A DNA stretch of 64,000 nt, taken from NCBI GenBank assembly GCA_030144725.1, contig JASKMD010000006.1, forward strand, positions 384,418-448,417. Direction: 5' to 3'. This document shows positions 11,251 through 22,016 of the stretch, piece by piece. Made by a program: the position numbers and the translations under genes. Position 1 is the first letter of the stretch, and each line of letters starts with the position of its first letter. The notes beneath the pieces are model-generated. The model was not told where the DNA came from. It saw only the letters and a program-made list of their open reading frames with translations, and made no database searches. Source of the DNA: Haematococcus lacustris. Taxonomy: Eukaryota; Chlorophyta; Chlorophyceae; Chlamydomonadales; Haematococcaceae.

Positions 11251-13026
11251 ATGCTCGCGTCCAATGCCGGAATGCTCGCACTGATGGCCGGGTTGCTGCT
11301 CCTGACCCAGCTGGGCACGGCTGGAGCGCAGGTCAGTGGGACTCGCAAGCTCAGCGCCTGCCATTGCCGCAAACGCCAGGGCAGCGCCGATTGTACGCCA
11401 AACTGCACGGCACCAGCAGCCGTAGCGTCATTCCTCGCCGAGCGGCACCCGAGTGACTAATGCCCTAGCGGTGCCGCTCCAGGTGGCTGAGGAGCAGGTC
11501 AGCGCCCTGGAGCAATCGACGTGGCTTCAGGTGGGTCGCGCCTAGTTTGGCCCTCGCACCCCGCGCGCTGAACGCTGCACCCCCCCGGGAATTCGCGCCT
11601 GAGGGCGTAGCTGCGACCCTGAGCGTCCCAGCCCAGCCATGCTGCAGCGAAGAACAGGAGCCGCTCGCGCTTGCCTTGGAACCTGCATGGCTCCGTGTCT
11701 CCGCCTCTTCCCTCGTCCTACCTGGCATTTTGTGCTGCTCAGCGGCTGTTACTGCATAGCAACCTTGGCCTCCTCAGCTGCCTGCACCTGCATCAAGGGC
11801 CTGGCCCTGCCCTCTGAAGCCTGGCACTGCCCTCTGCCGCAGGACTTTGACCCAGTCATCGGCCAGTCCGGTTGGCCACAGGTGAGCTGTTGCGGGCAGC
11901 CCCTCCTGTGCCCGGCATTGGACTACCGCCTGCGGCCTTTGCAATGCTGGCCTGTCCCCGCTCAAGCTGGCCTGCACCCCACCGCCCCGTCACCTGGCCC
12001 CCTCCAGCCCTGACTCACCTGCCAGGCGCCTCCTGTGCTGCCCTGGCCACTGCAGGCGCGGGGGGCTGTGGAGGAGTCCAGCTTTGCAGCTGAGGAGGTG
12101 TCAGCTGATGGCCAGGGTCAGTCTGAGGTGATCCAGTCTGAGGTGAGCCGTCACCTCAACCTAGTAGAGGCACCTAGAGACAGCCTGGAGCTATAAGAGT
12201 GGCTGACCAATGAGGCTGCCATGGCTGATTAATGTGGCTCACCAACCAATGTGCCTGACCAATGTGGCTGCCCAACCAATGTGGCTACACCACCGACGGC
12301 TGACCAATGTGGCTGACGCGCTTGAACAATGTTGCTGACCAATGCACAGCACACGGGCGTGAGAAGAAATACAGTCTGACCTGCAGTTTTTGACACTTTC
12401 CTCACTACACTGCCACGACATGTTGGGCCTCCAGCGGGGCACACCCGCCACGCTAGTCCTTTGCCACCCAGCGCCCCGCAACCCCTATGGCGCTGCTGCA
12501 GGCCAACCCCACCCACCACCTGCAAGCCCTTTCCAGCAGCTTGATCACCCCAGCCACAAACTCCAGCCTGCCGGCCGGTTCTGGCATTTGGGATCGCCTG
12601 GCGCTCCCTGCCAACTTGTCAGCCCTGCTCAACCGTACTGCCCTAGGCCAGCGTGTTGGGCGCACGGACCGCCTGCCCCTCCCCGCAAACACGACTCAGC
12701 TGTCTGCGCTCCTGGCCAACATGACGGAGCGTGCGGTTGGCCTGCGTGGCAACCTGTCAGGCCAGCTGCTCGGCAACCTGACTGCCAGGGGGGCTGGGCT
12801 GGCGGCAGGGATGGGGGCCGCTAGAGGTCAGCAGGGGCTGGGGGGTGGCTGGGGCTTGCTCAGGGGGGCTGGCCTGAGCAACAGCAGTGTCAACAACAGT
12901 GCAGCTGCCAGTAGCCTTTTCGCTTCCAGAGTGGGGAGGGGGGCTGTGACACCTACCCAGGGCAACAGCAGCCAGGCCCGACCTTTCCAGAAGCTGCTGG
13001 GCTGGTTGCTGCCGGGTGCTGTGTAG
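11251..13026 (+). CDS. Gene B: secreted N-glycosylated protein
   Basis: Exons 11251-11331, 11483-11530, 11843-11881, 12056-12142 and 12472-13026, all phase 0, total 810 nt, 269 aa. Exon 1 is a signal peptide (MLALMAGLLLLTQLGTAGA). Exon 3 is the 13-residue module DFDPVIGQSGWPQ, which gene C also has. The large last exon has about ten N-x-S/T sequons (NSS, NLS, NRT, NTT, NMT, NLT and others) and a Gly-rich stretch, ending in LLPGAV. I know no family for it; a secreted or wall glycoprotein is inferred. An in-frame upstream ATG at 11119 would add 44 residues and bury the signal peptide, so 11251 is preferred. A TGTAA poly(A)-type signal lies at 13415. The copy B' has the same five exons with identical lengths. 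Confidence 0.72.
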
Positions 13027-13344
13027 TGCTGTAGTGCTTGTCACTTGGGTTGTAGTGCTGGTTGCAAGCCGTCAGCGTGTGATCGCGTCATTCTCTCCCC
13101 TCCCCTTCCCTTTCCTACACGCAACAGCTGAACTATTGGTGGCCTCTTGCTCGCCTTCAAAGCGAAGCATTAGACATGTCATCCTGACCCACGTCTTCAT
13201 AATGCCCATGTGATGCTTGTGCTGGGTGATGGGCTTGTGCTCTTTTACTCACCTGCATGCCTTCCCGGTCATGTTGTAGGCGTCTGTTGATCGACAAAGG
13301 TTGCTGTTGTTGTTGCTGTCTCCTGTTTGCACTGTCGGCAGCCA

Positions 13345-13728
13345 CTAGCCTGGTTTGGCTACTATGCATGCAACTCTCTGTGCATGGTCACGTTGACACA
13401 GGGTGGACACAAGATGTAAAATGGATCCACCGTTGTCTGCTTTCCCTACTGTCATGCGCACAGCAGCACACTGTGCTCTTGCAGTGAAGAACATCTCCTG
13501 AATAGCATCACTAGCAGAAACTGGCGTTCTAAAGGTGCCACCAAAGGGTACTTTTATTATTGGCTCGCTGGCTTCCATCTTGCATGTGCAAGCCAACGCA
13601 CTTGAAGAAAGAACTCCAAGTGGTCGAGGAGGTACCGTTTGCCTAGCATTCAGTACCGTATGCCTCGCACCTCTCATGCTTAGGAATCCAGTATTGTATG
13701 CGTCATACAATACTGGGTTTTTTCTCAT
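13345..13728 (-). other. Antisense frame conserved in both arms
   Basis: Antisense to the 3' flank of gene B, a minus-strand frame contains KVPFGGTFRTPVSASDAIQE and further non-repetitive residues. The right-arm counterpart (33850-34077, plus) reads KVPFGGTFRTPIPASDAMQE. The frame is open in both arms over about 50 residues, then shifts. It looks like a relic of a coding sequence, perhaps from a mobile element, or chance conservation within a recent duplication. Confidence 0.3.
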
Positions 13729-14146
13729 TTAGTAATGTAAGTCAGGCGTCTAGTATAGTCAGTCAGGATTTTAGCAGGGTTTATCAGGCGTTCTGTACTG
13801 TATGCTAGTCATACAGTACTGAATGACCAGCATTCAGTACTGATGGCTGGTCATTAGAGCGCGACTGGTTAAACTAACTTCCTGATGTTTTGGGTTTAAC
13901 CACATCTTTAACCAATCTTTAACATACCCGTTTTGCTACCCTGGGACTGCTTCTCACTGGCTACTTCTGCCGGCATAGTGTCGCTGGGTGCATTGCCGTG
14001 TCGCGACCAGAACGACAGCCAAAAGGGACTCGTATCGCGACCAAACGGTCAACTTTAACCATCGGTTTAACATTAACCTTTAACCAGTCCGGTCGCGCTC
14101 TAATGTGGTCATTCAGTACTATATGCATGGGTATGTACTGTATGCA

Positions 14147-14236
<90 letters not shown>

Positions 14237-14330
14237 TTCTGCTTTTAAATGCAAAGGCATTCAGTGCTGTATGCATGGGTCAATGTACTTACATGCTGGC
14301 CAGTATTTCCTTTGTATAGGGCCTGTTCGG
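13640..14330. mobile_element. Palindrome-rich block with MITE-like element
   Basis: Many copies of CAGTACTGAATG and its complement make nested palindromes across this block. At its centre 13852-14104 is bounded by inverted ATTAGAGCGCGAC / GTCGCGCTCTAAT ends and further inward complementary GGTTAAA / TTTAACC stretches. It has no ORF, so it fits a non-autonomous inverted-repeat element of about 250 bp. The mirror copy lies at about 33110-33800. Target duplications are not clear. Confidence 0.55.
14148..14233. repeat. CTG array, left arm
   Basis: About 28 uninterrupted CTG units. The matching CAG array in the right arm (33202-33292) has about 30, so length has changed since the duplication. Confidence 0.93.
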
Positions 14331-14621
14331 CGCAGGAGTTTCTTAGGCAAGGTTCAAATGGGGGGGCTCCTGTAGGCTCCTTTGTCTGAGGTCCCAGCAG
14401 GCACTCTGGCAGGTTTGCAAAGCCACCTCAGCCAGAGTGACCACCACCCTTACCTCGCCAGGGTCAGCAGCGGGCAAAGTAAATGCAGCAAATGCCAAGG
14501 CATAGCCTCTGCTTGGGCGCTGCGCTTCAACCTGGACCACAGAGTCTGCCTGGAGGGAGCAGCTCACGTGCGCCAAAGGTGAAGCAGCTCTGCTGCCAAG
14601 GCCTTGCCCCTAGACCGCACC

Positions 14622-14700
14622 CAGCAGTAGTAGCTCAGTTGGGGCATAGAGGCACCCAAGGTTTGAACCCCTTACCTCCGGAAGCGGCTGCGGCAACCAG
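14622..14700 (+). other. tRNA-like (SINE-head) segment, left arm
   Basis: TAGCTCAGTTGGG (14631-14643) is a textbook tRNA A box, and GGTTTGAACCC (14660-14670) is a good B box. The spacing is too short for a normal tRNA and no acceptor stem can be folded by eye. This looks like a tRNA-derived SINE head or tRNA relic rather than a working tRNA gene. The right-arm copy is at 32744-32783. Confidence 0.5.
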
Positions 14701-14992
14701 CAAGCAGCGCAGGAGCCGCGAGCGCCATGCAGGTTGGGCGCTGCGACAGTTGAAGTGACGTAATGCAATGGGCGGTGGGATTGCGAACGAGGGGGCGCAT
14801 GCTCGGCCGCAGCCTGATACTTAATGCCGTGTCATCGTCGCCTTGACACACCCTTCGTACCTAGCCCACAACTAGCAACGCGATGAGGTGCGGGAGAGTG
14901 CGCAAGGCCGCGAGGTTCCGGCACCGCCTGATGTCCAGGGGCCAGGATCACAAGCAGGTCACTGTGCGTGTGGTGCTGATCGCAGGCTAGCG

Positions 14993-17035
14993 ATGCGTTC
15001 AGGAGCTGTGGCGCTGCTGGCGCTGGCGATGCTGCTCAACGTAGCCGGCGCAACCGACCTGGTGCGTGTCGCGCTCGAGCCTCCACGACCTCGAGCCAGC
15101 TTGCAACAGCTCTGAAGCTCGTCAAGCAGCCAGGGCAGCCAATCAGTGATCAGTCAGGTCGCTCGTCACCTGCCGGTACCGCTCACCACCCTCGATTCCT
15201 CCGCTGCTGTCCCAGCCGTGAGTCTGTGCTGCGTGCGTGGCCCTGCATCACGTCGCAGGACTTCGACCCCGTCATCGCTCAGTCTGGGCTTCCGCAGGTA
15301 ATCGCGCAGCGCTGATGTCGCTGGCAGGTCGCTGGGCTGTCGCCTCCAGCCCGGCAGCAGCCAGCACACAGCCTGCTGCTCAGCCGCCAGCTTGGAGCCA
15401 GCCAGTCGCGATCGCGCTATGTTTCGCAGCCGTGACTCAGACTGGCGCCGGCCCCTTGCACTGCAGGACGCCCTGCCAGTGCTGCTGGACAAGTCGGGCC
15501 TGGAGGACAAAGGGCTGGCGGACAAGCCTGAGCTGCAACTGGACGACCTGCTCGGTGACAAGCCGGGTCTGGGGGACAAGCCGGGTCTGGGGGACAAGGT
15601 GGGCTGGGAGGTTGCTGCCGCAAGCATCAGCGACTACACCAGAGACAGGCCATCAGTGCAACACACGCATCTGGCCAAGGTGTTGCTGCTGCCCTAGCCG
15701 TGATACGCACGTGGTGCACGACACCTGCCACAGCCATGCAGCCGGCGTTACTGCTTGTGCATGCTGGACGCAATGGCTGATGCTGGCTGACTGCTTGGAG
15801 GTGTGGTGTTTGATGCTTGCAGTTTGCTTCCCCCCCCACTCCCCCTCCCTCCCCTTCCCCCCGCCCATCACCACCCCCCAGCCCTCGCCCCCCTTCACCT
15901 GCACCATCTCCATCACCCAGCCCAGCGCCACCTCAACCCAGCCCCAACCCCCCAGCCCCTCCCTCGCCCCGCCCCCGCCCACCATCGCCATCGCCCAGCC
16001 CCTCCCCAGGTCAGAGCTGCAGCCAGGACCAGCCCACACCCTGCCCTTCATCCGACCCACTGCCCCAACAGCCCTGCGTGCTGCTGTCTTGCCTGACCTG
16101 GCCATGCTCAAGGCCAGGAGCATGCACTGTGCAGTTCCTTGATCAAGCCCAGCAGCACATGCCTAGCTCCGTGGCGTGACTCACCCTGCTGCCACAGTGC
16201 CGGCACCTGAACTGATCCGGTGCCACTGATGGCTGGCAGCTGAGGGGTGGCCTTGCTGCTGCTGCTGCTGCAGTGAAGCCTGGGCCTGGTGACAAGGCCC
16301 AGCCTGAGATCAAGCCGCTGCCTGAGGCCCTGGCTGCGCTGTTCCCCAACCTGGCCAACCTGCTGCCCAAGCCTGACAAGGCGGACAAGCCTGACATCAT
16401 CAAGAACAGCCCACCCAGCCCCCGCCCCAGCCCCTCACCCGCCTACCCTCCCAGCCCTGCTTACCCTCCCAGCCCTGCCTACCCTCCCAGCCCTGCCCCA
16501 CCCTCTCCCAAGCCTCCCAGCCCCAGCCCTGCCCCACCTTCTCCCAAGCCCCCTAGCCCCAGCCCTGCTCCTCCCTCGCCCAAGCCCCCCAGCCCCAGCC
16601 CTGCCCCAGTGAGTCCTGAGCCAACCCCCACTCAGTCAACAGCATGTCAACAGCCCTAGCCAGTGACACGCCCCATCTCACAGCACACCACTGCCCTGCC
16701 CTGCCTTGTCCCCTCCTGCCTGCCCCTCACCATTGTGTGATGTGCCTGGTGCACTGCAGCCCTCGCCCTCGCCCCCGGCGCCCGCGTCCTGCCCCCCTCC
16801 TCCCCCACCCCAGTTCATCTGCCCGCCCCCTGCCCCCTGCCAGTGCGACTGCCAGTGCAAGCCAGTGTCATGCCCCGCTGCCAAGCCCGGCTCAGCCCTG
16901 CTGCCAGGCGGCGCCGCCTTCCCGGGCTCAGTGGCCGGCATCACCATTGGCGAGTGGAACCTCCTGGGCCAGGGCCAGAAGCGGCCAGCGGGCAAGGAAG
17001 GGGAGGAGGACGAGCAGGCCGATGGCGACCAGTGA
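14993..17035 (+). CDS. Gene C: secreted proline-rich wall-type protein
   Basis: Exons 14993-15061, 15158-15217, 15259-15297, 15467-15598, 15823-16170, 16240-16608 and 16760-17035, every junction phase 0, total 1293 nt, 430 aa. Order of domains: signal peptide (MRSGAVALLALAMLLNVAGA); 13-residue module DFDPVIAQSGLPQ; an acidic/Lys segment with DKPGLGDK repeats; a Pro/Ser exon ending in a Cys-bearing piece (PCVLLSCLTWPCSRPGACTV); a second exon with [12 protein letters not shown] repeats typical of hydroxyproline-rich glycoproteins; and a C-terminal exon with FICPPPAPCQCDCQCK and a charged tail ending in DGDQ. It is probably an extracellular matrix glycoprotein, judged by composition and signal peptide. 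The C-terminal cluster links it to gene A. TGTAA at 17346 is shared with the other arm and probably marks the poly(A) site. The exon 4 donor could instead lie near 15671. Confidence 0.72.
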
Positions 17036-17392
17036 GGCGCACAGCCTGCAGCTCAGGCCTGGGTCTATGCGCCGGTGATGGTCTCTGAGGGGTGTGGGGT
17101 GCGCCACACAAGGGTCGTCATGGAGCTCTGAGGGCGTCAACGGTGTGCTGCTATCGAAGTCTTACCCAATGGATGAGCAAGGCGTGTTTTCCATCGGACG
17201 TCATCCTTGAGAATAAGAGCATATGGGCTGACCAAACACAGAGCATTTGTTATCCATCAAACAAAGCACGTGATTTGCATCAGAGCTGTGAGCCCTGCCT
17301 TGATTGATGTGAGAATGTGAGGAGTTTGTGAGCCCAAGCAACATGTGTAACGAGTGAGGTGCATGGGGCTCCAGACAGGCTCCATCTAGTCC

Positions 17393-17508
17393 TGCCCCTG
17401 CCCCTGCCCCTGCCCCTGCCCCTGCCCCTGCCCCTGCCCCTGCCCCTGCCCCTGCCCCTGCCCCTGCCCCTGCCCCTGCCCCTGCCCCTGCCCCTGCCCC
17501 TGCCCCGC
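17393..17508. repeat. (CCCCTG)n hexanucleotide array
   Basis: About 19 perfect CCCCTG units just outside the left arm. The same hexamer recurs at 25449-25945 (as GGGGCA) and 28483-28605. Confidence 0.95.
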
Positions 17509-17629
17509 TGCTTGGCCACCCTCCCCTCAAGGGCTTGTCTGCAATGCACTTGAACGCTAGGTGCGCAAACAAAGGTTTGCATTATGTGTTTTCACCATTC
17601 TGGATCTGAATGCGCGGGTACATCGGCAG

Positions 17630-18938
17630 ATGGACATGGAAAAGCTCCGCGGCTTATTGACGAAGTCGGCCTCCCTGTACGAACAATGGCAGGGCCTGCG
17701 GGTGTGCCATCCAAGTCGGTGTCCTGCTCATTCGCATTGAGCTGTGATTCGCGGAGGCGTGGCATCGTGTGGTGTCGCAGGCCGCGGGCGTCAGGCTCTT
17801 GCAAAACGCACTGAACATATCGGAACGCATGCCAGTGAGCAGTCCACCAGGGTCAGCACCCTACCCTTCTGCACCTCACCACTACTACGGCTCTTGTAGG
17901 CTCTTCACAACCTCCACAACTACCAGGAGTTGCCCGACCCTTCCCAGCTGCAGCGCCTACTCCTGGCAAAGCAGGTTCAAGCTCTTGACAATGTGTTCCA
18001 GCGCCTGCATCAGAACATGTGAGGAAGCAGGGGCAGGGGTAGCGTCGGGGCAATGCTGAACGAGTGCTAGTACAAGTGCGGAGAGTGCCCCTGCCAAGGC
18101 TGCCAGGGCTGGTTGGTGCACCACATGCTCTTTTCTAGGCTAGGCGACGCGCTCTCATCTAATGCCCAACATGGCACTTGCCACGCCTTTATGTATGCCA
18201 TTGGGCCCTGCGCCTTGCATGCTGCCAACACACGTGTGCCCCCTCTCCCCCAGCTTTGCCTACCTCCCAACCCTGCCTTACCCCCCGCCCTGCCTCCCCC
18301 CGCGCCCTGCCTTACCCCCCACCCTGCCTACCCCCCCGGCCCTGCCCACCCATGTGGGTGCATGCATGCATGCTGCTGTGTCTTGTGGTTGCCTAGTCAA
18401 GACATGGAGGATGCCGTGCGGGGGCTTGAGCGGCAGTGCGTTGACAGCTGGGCCGTGCTGCACGCCGCCAAGGGCAGCGCCAGCGCTGAGGCCTGCGCCA
18501 CCCTGCAGCTGGGCAGCTGCACCAGCGTGGCTTGCATGGTGGAGTGCATGGAGGATGTCTGGTGCGTGGTGGAGCAGTCGGATCTGAGCTGTTGGATTTG
18601 GACAGTCGGAGTCAGGGGCAGTCAGGCTCTGGAGAGAGACAGTGGAGAGACAGTCAGAGACAGAGGGACAGGGGAGAGGATGTGGAGAGACAGTGGGCAG
18701 TCAGGCTCTGTAGGCAGTAGAGGGCAGTCGGGCTCTGGACAGTCGGAGGGCAGTCGGGCTGTAGAGGCGGGCGGTCAGAGGGAAGGGAGGGCAAGGAAGC
18801 AGCAGGGGTGCATTGTGCGGTTGTAGCCTGTGAGTCAGAGGGGCCAGGGGTAGCAGGGGCCCGGCGGCTATGGCGTGCCTAAGGCAGTACTGGTCAACAC
18901 CCTTTGCCTGTGGCCCACTGTCGTGGCTGCTGCTGCTG

Positions 18939-18975
<37 letters not shown>

Positions 18976-19081
18976 AGGTACGGCTGCCGTGATGAGCTGG
19001 CTGCCAGGGCTGCGGCACTGTCTACCCTAGACCCAGGCTCCCCGCCCCTCCTCTTCAGTGCAGCCTGCGCCCTGTACAACG
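17630..19081 (+). CDS. AIRIM (C1orf109)-like protein, partial model
   Basis: Exons 17630-17701, 17781-17834, 17900-18018, 18397-18561 and 18978-19081 join in frame (phases 0, 0, 2, 2, then 1). The product is a helical, Leu/Gln-rich protein: MEKLRGLLTKSASLYEQWQG, LQRLLLAKQVQALDNVFQRL, then SVACMVECMEDVWYGCRDEL. The last piece resembles the C-terminal SVADMLEWLQDIERHYRKSY region of animal C1orf109/AIRIM, and the preceding order of helices also fits. That protein belongs to an AAA-ATPase complex in the nucleus involved in cytoplasmic 60S ribosome maturation and genome maintenance. The similarity is judged by eye from memory. The start (ATG 17630) is not certain because the frame is open a little further up. 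The 3' end is unresolved; a frame at 19517-19810 is phase-compatible but unconvincing. Confidence 0.55.
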
Positions 19082-19312
19082 GTGCGGTGCCCTGCTGCCT
19101 TGCGCAGCGCCCAGCTCCACAAGGGAGGCCACCTGTTCACCCTCACAAAGGCTAGGCGTGCACGGCTGAGCTGGGCTGGGCTGGCTGTGCCTTGCATTAC
19201 AGCCAGTTTTGCAGGTCATGACTTGAAAAACCGGTGTAGTATACCCTCCTCCCCCAACCTCTTGCACCTTTGAAGCAGCCTCTGCCCCGGGGTGATGGCT
19301 GAATCTCCTGTC

Positions 19313-19360
19313 AGCGGCAGCGGCAGCAGCAGCAGCAGCGGCAGCGACGGCAGCGGCAAC

Positions 19361-19391
<31 letters not shown>

Positions 19392-19435
19392 GCAGCGGCG
19401 GCAGCGGCGGTAACGGCGGTAACGGCGGCAGCAGC
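19313..19435. repeat. GGC/AGC trinucleotide-like array
   Basis: Imperfect CGGCAG, GGCGGC and GGTAAC units. Frames through it give Gly/Ser runs and are unlikely to be translated. Confidence 0.8.
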
Positions 19436-20161
19436 ACGATGACCTTCAGCCTGGTTCTGGCTGCCTGGCCTGGCTAGTGGGCCCTTAGCACGACCTGTCA
19501 TAGTCTCACCACAGGCTTGTTGACCATGTCGCCCTCATTTCATGCCCAAGCTGCTGGTGGGCCAAGCAGCCATACACACTGCTTCCAGATTGCCTGCCCT
19601 CCGTCCACTTCAGCTGTCATAGGCTCCGTCACAGGATGTGTCATGGCTGACACACTGCTGCCAGAACGCTTGCCCGCCTTTACTTCAGCAAGGTCAGCCT
19701 CAGCTGCTCTAACCTGCCTTGTCGGCGTGCTTGCCCGTGCAGTTAGTGGCTCCTGGAGTGGCTCAGTCTCCACCCTCTTCATGAGCGCCTGGCCAGGCTT
19801 GCAAGCTTAAGGCGGCTGGCATTGATTAGCATTGGTAGCATAGGAATCATAGACATGTGCTGCTCCTGAGATGCCAGCAGGCTGCTTCAAACCTTGCCAC
19901 CATGCCTCTGGTTGCCGTGGTTATGGTCGAGTGATTAAGTGTGATGATGTGTGGTTCTGATGTGGCTTACAAGAGGTGGAGAAGGTATGAGCTGAGAAGC
20001 CGGAGCGGTGGTGGCTTTGCCAGTACCTGTGATGTATATAATGAACCTGATGGCAAAATTTGGCAAAGCTTCCGCAAACGGTCTTAGAAACATTGCCGCC
20101 GCGCGCAATCATTTGCATCTACGGCGGACCAAGGGGCGCATTGATCAGCTTCTTTGTTCAT

Positions 20162-21413
20162 ATACCGTACTCTCTCTTTTGATTCGCGTCCGCGAATCGT
20201 TTTTTTGGCCTCGCGAAGTCGCGAACGATTAAACAATGTGGTTTTTGACTGAATCGCGAAGTGGTCAAACAATTGTTTGACCTGCATAAATATCGATGCG
20301 ATGGACCGCTTTGTGGTCCGTGGCATCAGTGCCAACGACGCAGCCGAAAATTTGCAACGCCAGGTTGACCAGCACGATGAAATGCTCCATCGAAGGGCTC
20401 TTGATCGTGAAGATGCGGCTGTCGCGAAGCGTGGGCCGGGCAGACCTCGCAAGCTATCTAGCATCGGGCTGCTGCTGGCCCGAGACCCTGCCGCGTCGAT
20501 GTTCAGTCCATGACAGCCGTTGAGGTCATGCCGATGGTGGTCTGCCATCACAAGAGCGATGCCAACAGCCAAGCCTTCAGTCAAGCCAGCTGCAGCAACG
20601 GCAGATGGTCCAACCATTCGCAAACGTGGCAGGCCATTGGGCTCTAGGAACAAGCCTAAGCCACCAGCAGCACAAGCCACATCCACCCCCACACGCAAGC
20701 AAGCACGCTTGGTGTGCAACACTAGCAGCAGCGCCAACAGCAGCAGCGCTAACACTAGCAGCGCCAGCAACAACAGCGGCGACAACAGCAGCAGCGAAGA
20801 TGGCAGTGCCAACAACGAGGAGTGGGTAGTAAGCAAGTTAGCAGCCGGGGTGGCTGGCTGCAAGAAGTCAGCTGTTGGGGTGGTTGGCCAGGCAAGGGCA
20901 GCAGCCGGTGTGGCTGGCCGCACCAGGTGAGCAGCCGGGGTGGCTGGCCGCACCGAGTCAGCTGCTGGGGTCTTCGCCTTGGCCAAAGCTGCGGCATGGG
21001 TGACTGCAAGGGCACACAAGTTTGAGTGTTCAGAGGAGGATGCAGAGATATGCCGGCACTGCAAGCAGCCACAGGAGCACCATGACTTCATGGGGGAGGG
21101 TCAGTGCCCTATCTAGTGCAAAGTCAAGATTTGGTGACTTGGTGCACGGTGACACCGTGCATACTGGCTTTGACTGGGTGACCGGGTACCTTGACATGAT
21201 GACATGTCCAAGAAGTGCTAGAACCATGGAGGATTGACATGGTATGCAAGGTATGGCAGCCTATAATATTTATAAGCACACCCACATCCTCAGAACTGTG
21301 TTTTGCAGCATTGTTTGCATCGGGAAGAAATAAACAATCTTTTTTTTGGGTCGGGAAAGAGTATTTAATTTTATTTTTCGGGGCCTCGCGAATCAAAAGA
21401 GATAGTACGGTAT
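20162..21413 (+). mobile_element. TIR DNA transposon with AT-hook reading frames
   Basis: Terminal inverted repeats of 27 bp with one mismatch occupy 20162-20188 and 21387-21413 (ends ATACCGTACT, inner part CTTTTGATTCGCG). A TA on each side (left TA|CCGTACT, right AGTACGG|TA) would fit a TA target duplication. Inside, plus-strand frames at 20277-20513 and 20520-20930 encode AT-hooks (KRGPGRPRKL and KRGRPLGSRNK) and a Ser/Asn-rich linker. The 3' part (about 21030-21115) reads a C-x2-C-x5-H-H zinc-finger-like piece (CRHCKQPQEHH). No DDE catalytic region is visible in 1.25 kb, so the element is probably non-autonomous or decayed. Superfamily not determined. Confidence 0.75.
20277..20930 (+). pseudogene. 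AT-hook protein frames inside TIR element
   Basis: Two consecutive plus-strand frames, 20277-20513 and 20520-20930, together look like the DNA-binding N-terminal part of a transposon protein. The first has KRGPGRPRKLSS. The second has IRKRGRPLGSRNKPKP followed by a low-complexity Ser/Asn/Ala segment. They lie in different registers with a stop between, so the gene is broken or contains an intron. The 335-aa frame on the opposite strand (20084-21091) runs out through the left TIR and is judged a shadow. Confidence 0.5.
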
Positions 21414-21560
21414 CCAGACAAACAAAACTCAATCAACATGGATCAACATGTTTGACTTTGGGTTATCTCATTCAGATACTTCGTGTCGAAGCGTCCTCGG
21501 TCGCACCCTTGATGACTGCAACCCCCACTCCGGTGGCACTTTCCCAACAGACCACTGGGC
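21414..21560 (+). repeat. Dispersed repeat R, copy 2
   Basis: Starts CAGACAAACAAAACTCAATC directly after the right TIR of the transposon and ends around CCGGTGGC. Same family as 4630-4778 (minus) and 52553-52655 (plus). Confidence 0.75.
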
Positions 21561-22016
21561 ACCTCACCAATACTAACAGCTTGGGGCTACAAAGGTTTTC
21601 AACCTGCTAGAAACAGGAAAAAAACAAACAAACACAGAGTTCGCCATGGCTCTAAGGCTGGGGTAGTGAAAGCTGTTAAGCTCCCCTATCGCCGCCTTCC
21701 GTTCATATGTACAGCGTAGCTGCTAGGTTCAGGCGACCCCAACTTTCAAAAAATGGCTGGAAATGATCGGAAACCGACCCCTGGTAATCAAAACGACGCC
21801 GCGTCTCAGCCACGTGGTTTCTATTTATGATTCGCACATCCCTGGATAGAGGACTCTGTCAGCTATGCGGTGCAGCTTGTAACATTTAAATATTATGCAG
21901 TGTGCTGAGTGCTAAGGCGGCTCAAATCTTGACATTCAAATGCATGCCAGTTTTGCTCATGCGGGCCTCGCCGCGACCGACCGCCGCGACCGACGTGGCC
22001 CAGTAGCCTCTGCAAA

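Larger units (their letters stand above)
10801..17357 (+). repeat. Left arm of large inverted duplication
   Basis: The reverse complement of 29985-36620. The outer edge is sharp: 10801 GTGGTTTAGCC pairs with 36620. Identity is high up to about 17188 (pairing with 30198). It continues in patches to about 17357, where both arms share GCAACATGTGTAA. The arm carries genes B and C, a 250-bp MITE-like element, a CTG array and a tRNA-like segment. Indels between arms (9 nt and 36 nt in exons of gene C, 1 nt in another, CTG array length) show that the copies have diverged. Confidence 0.93.

Noticed and set aside
14631..14670. Functional tRNA gene
   Set aside because: A and B boxes are present, but the spacing is too short and no acceptor stem is visible; the other arm has changed an A-box base.
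19517..19810. Last exon of the AIRIM-like gene
   Set aside because: Phase-compatible but composition is not convincing and no family similarity is seen; left out of the model.
20084..21091. 335-aa minus-strand frame in the TIR element
   Set aside because: It runs through the left TIR and out of the element; the plus strand has AT-hook motifs and is the more credible coding strand.
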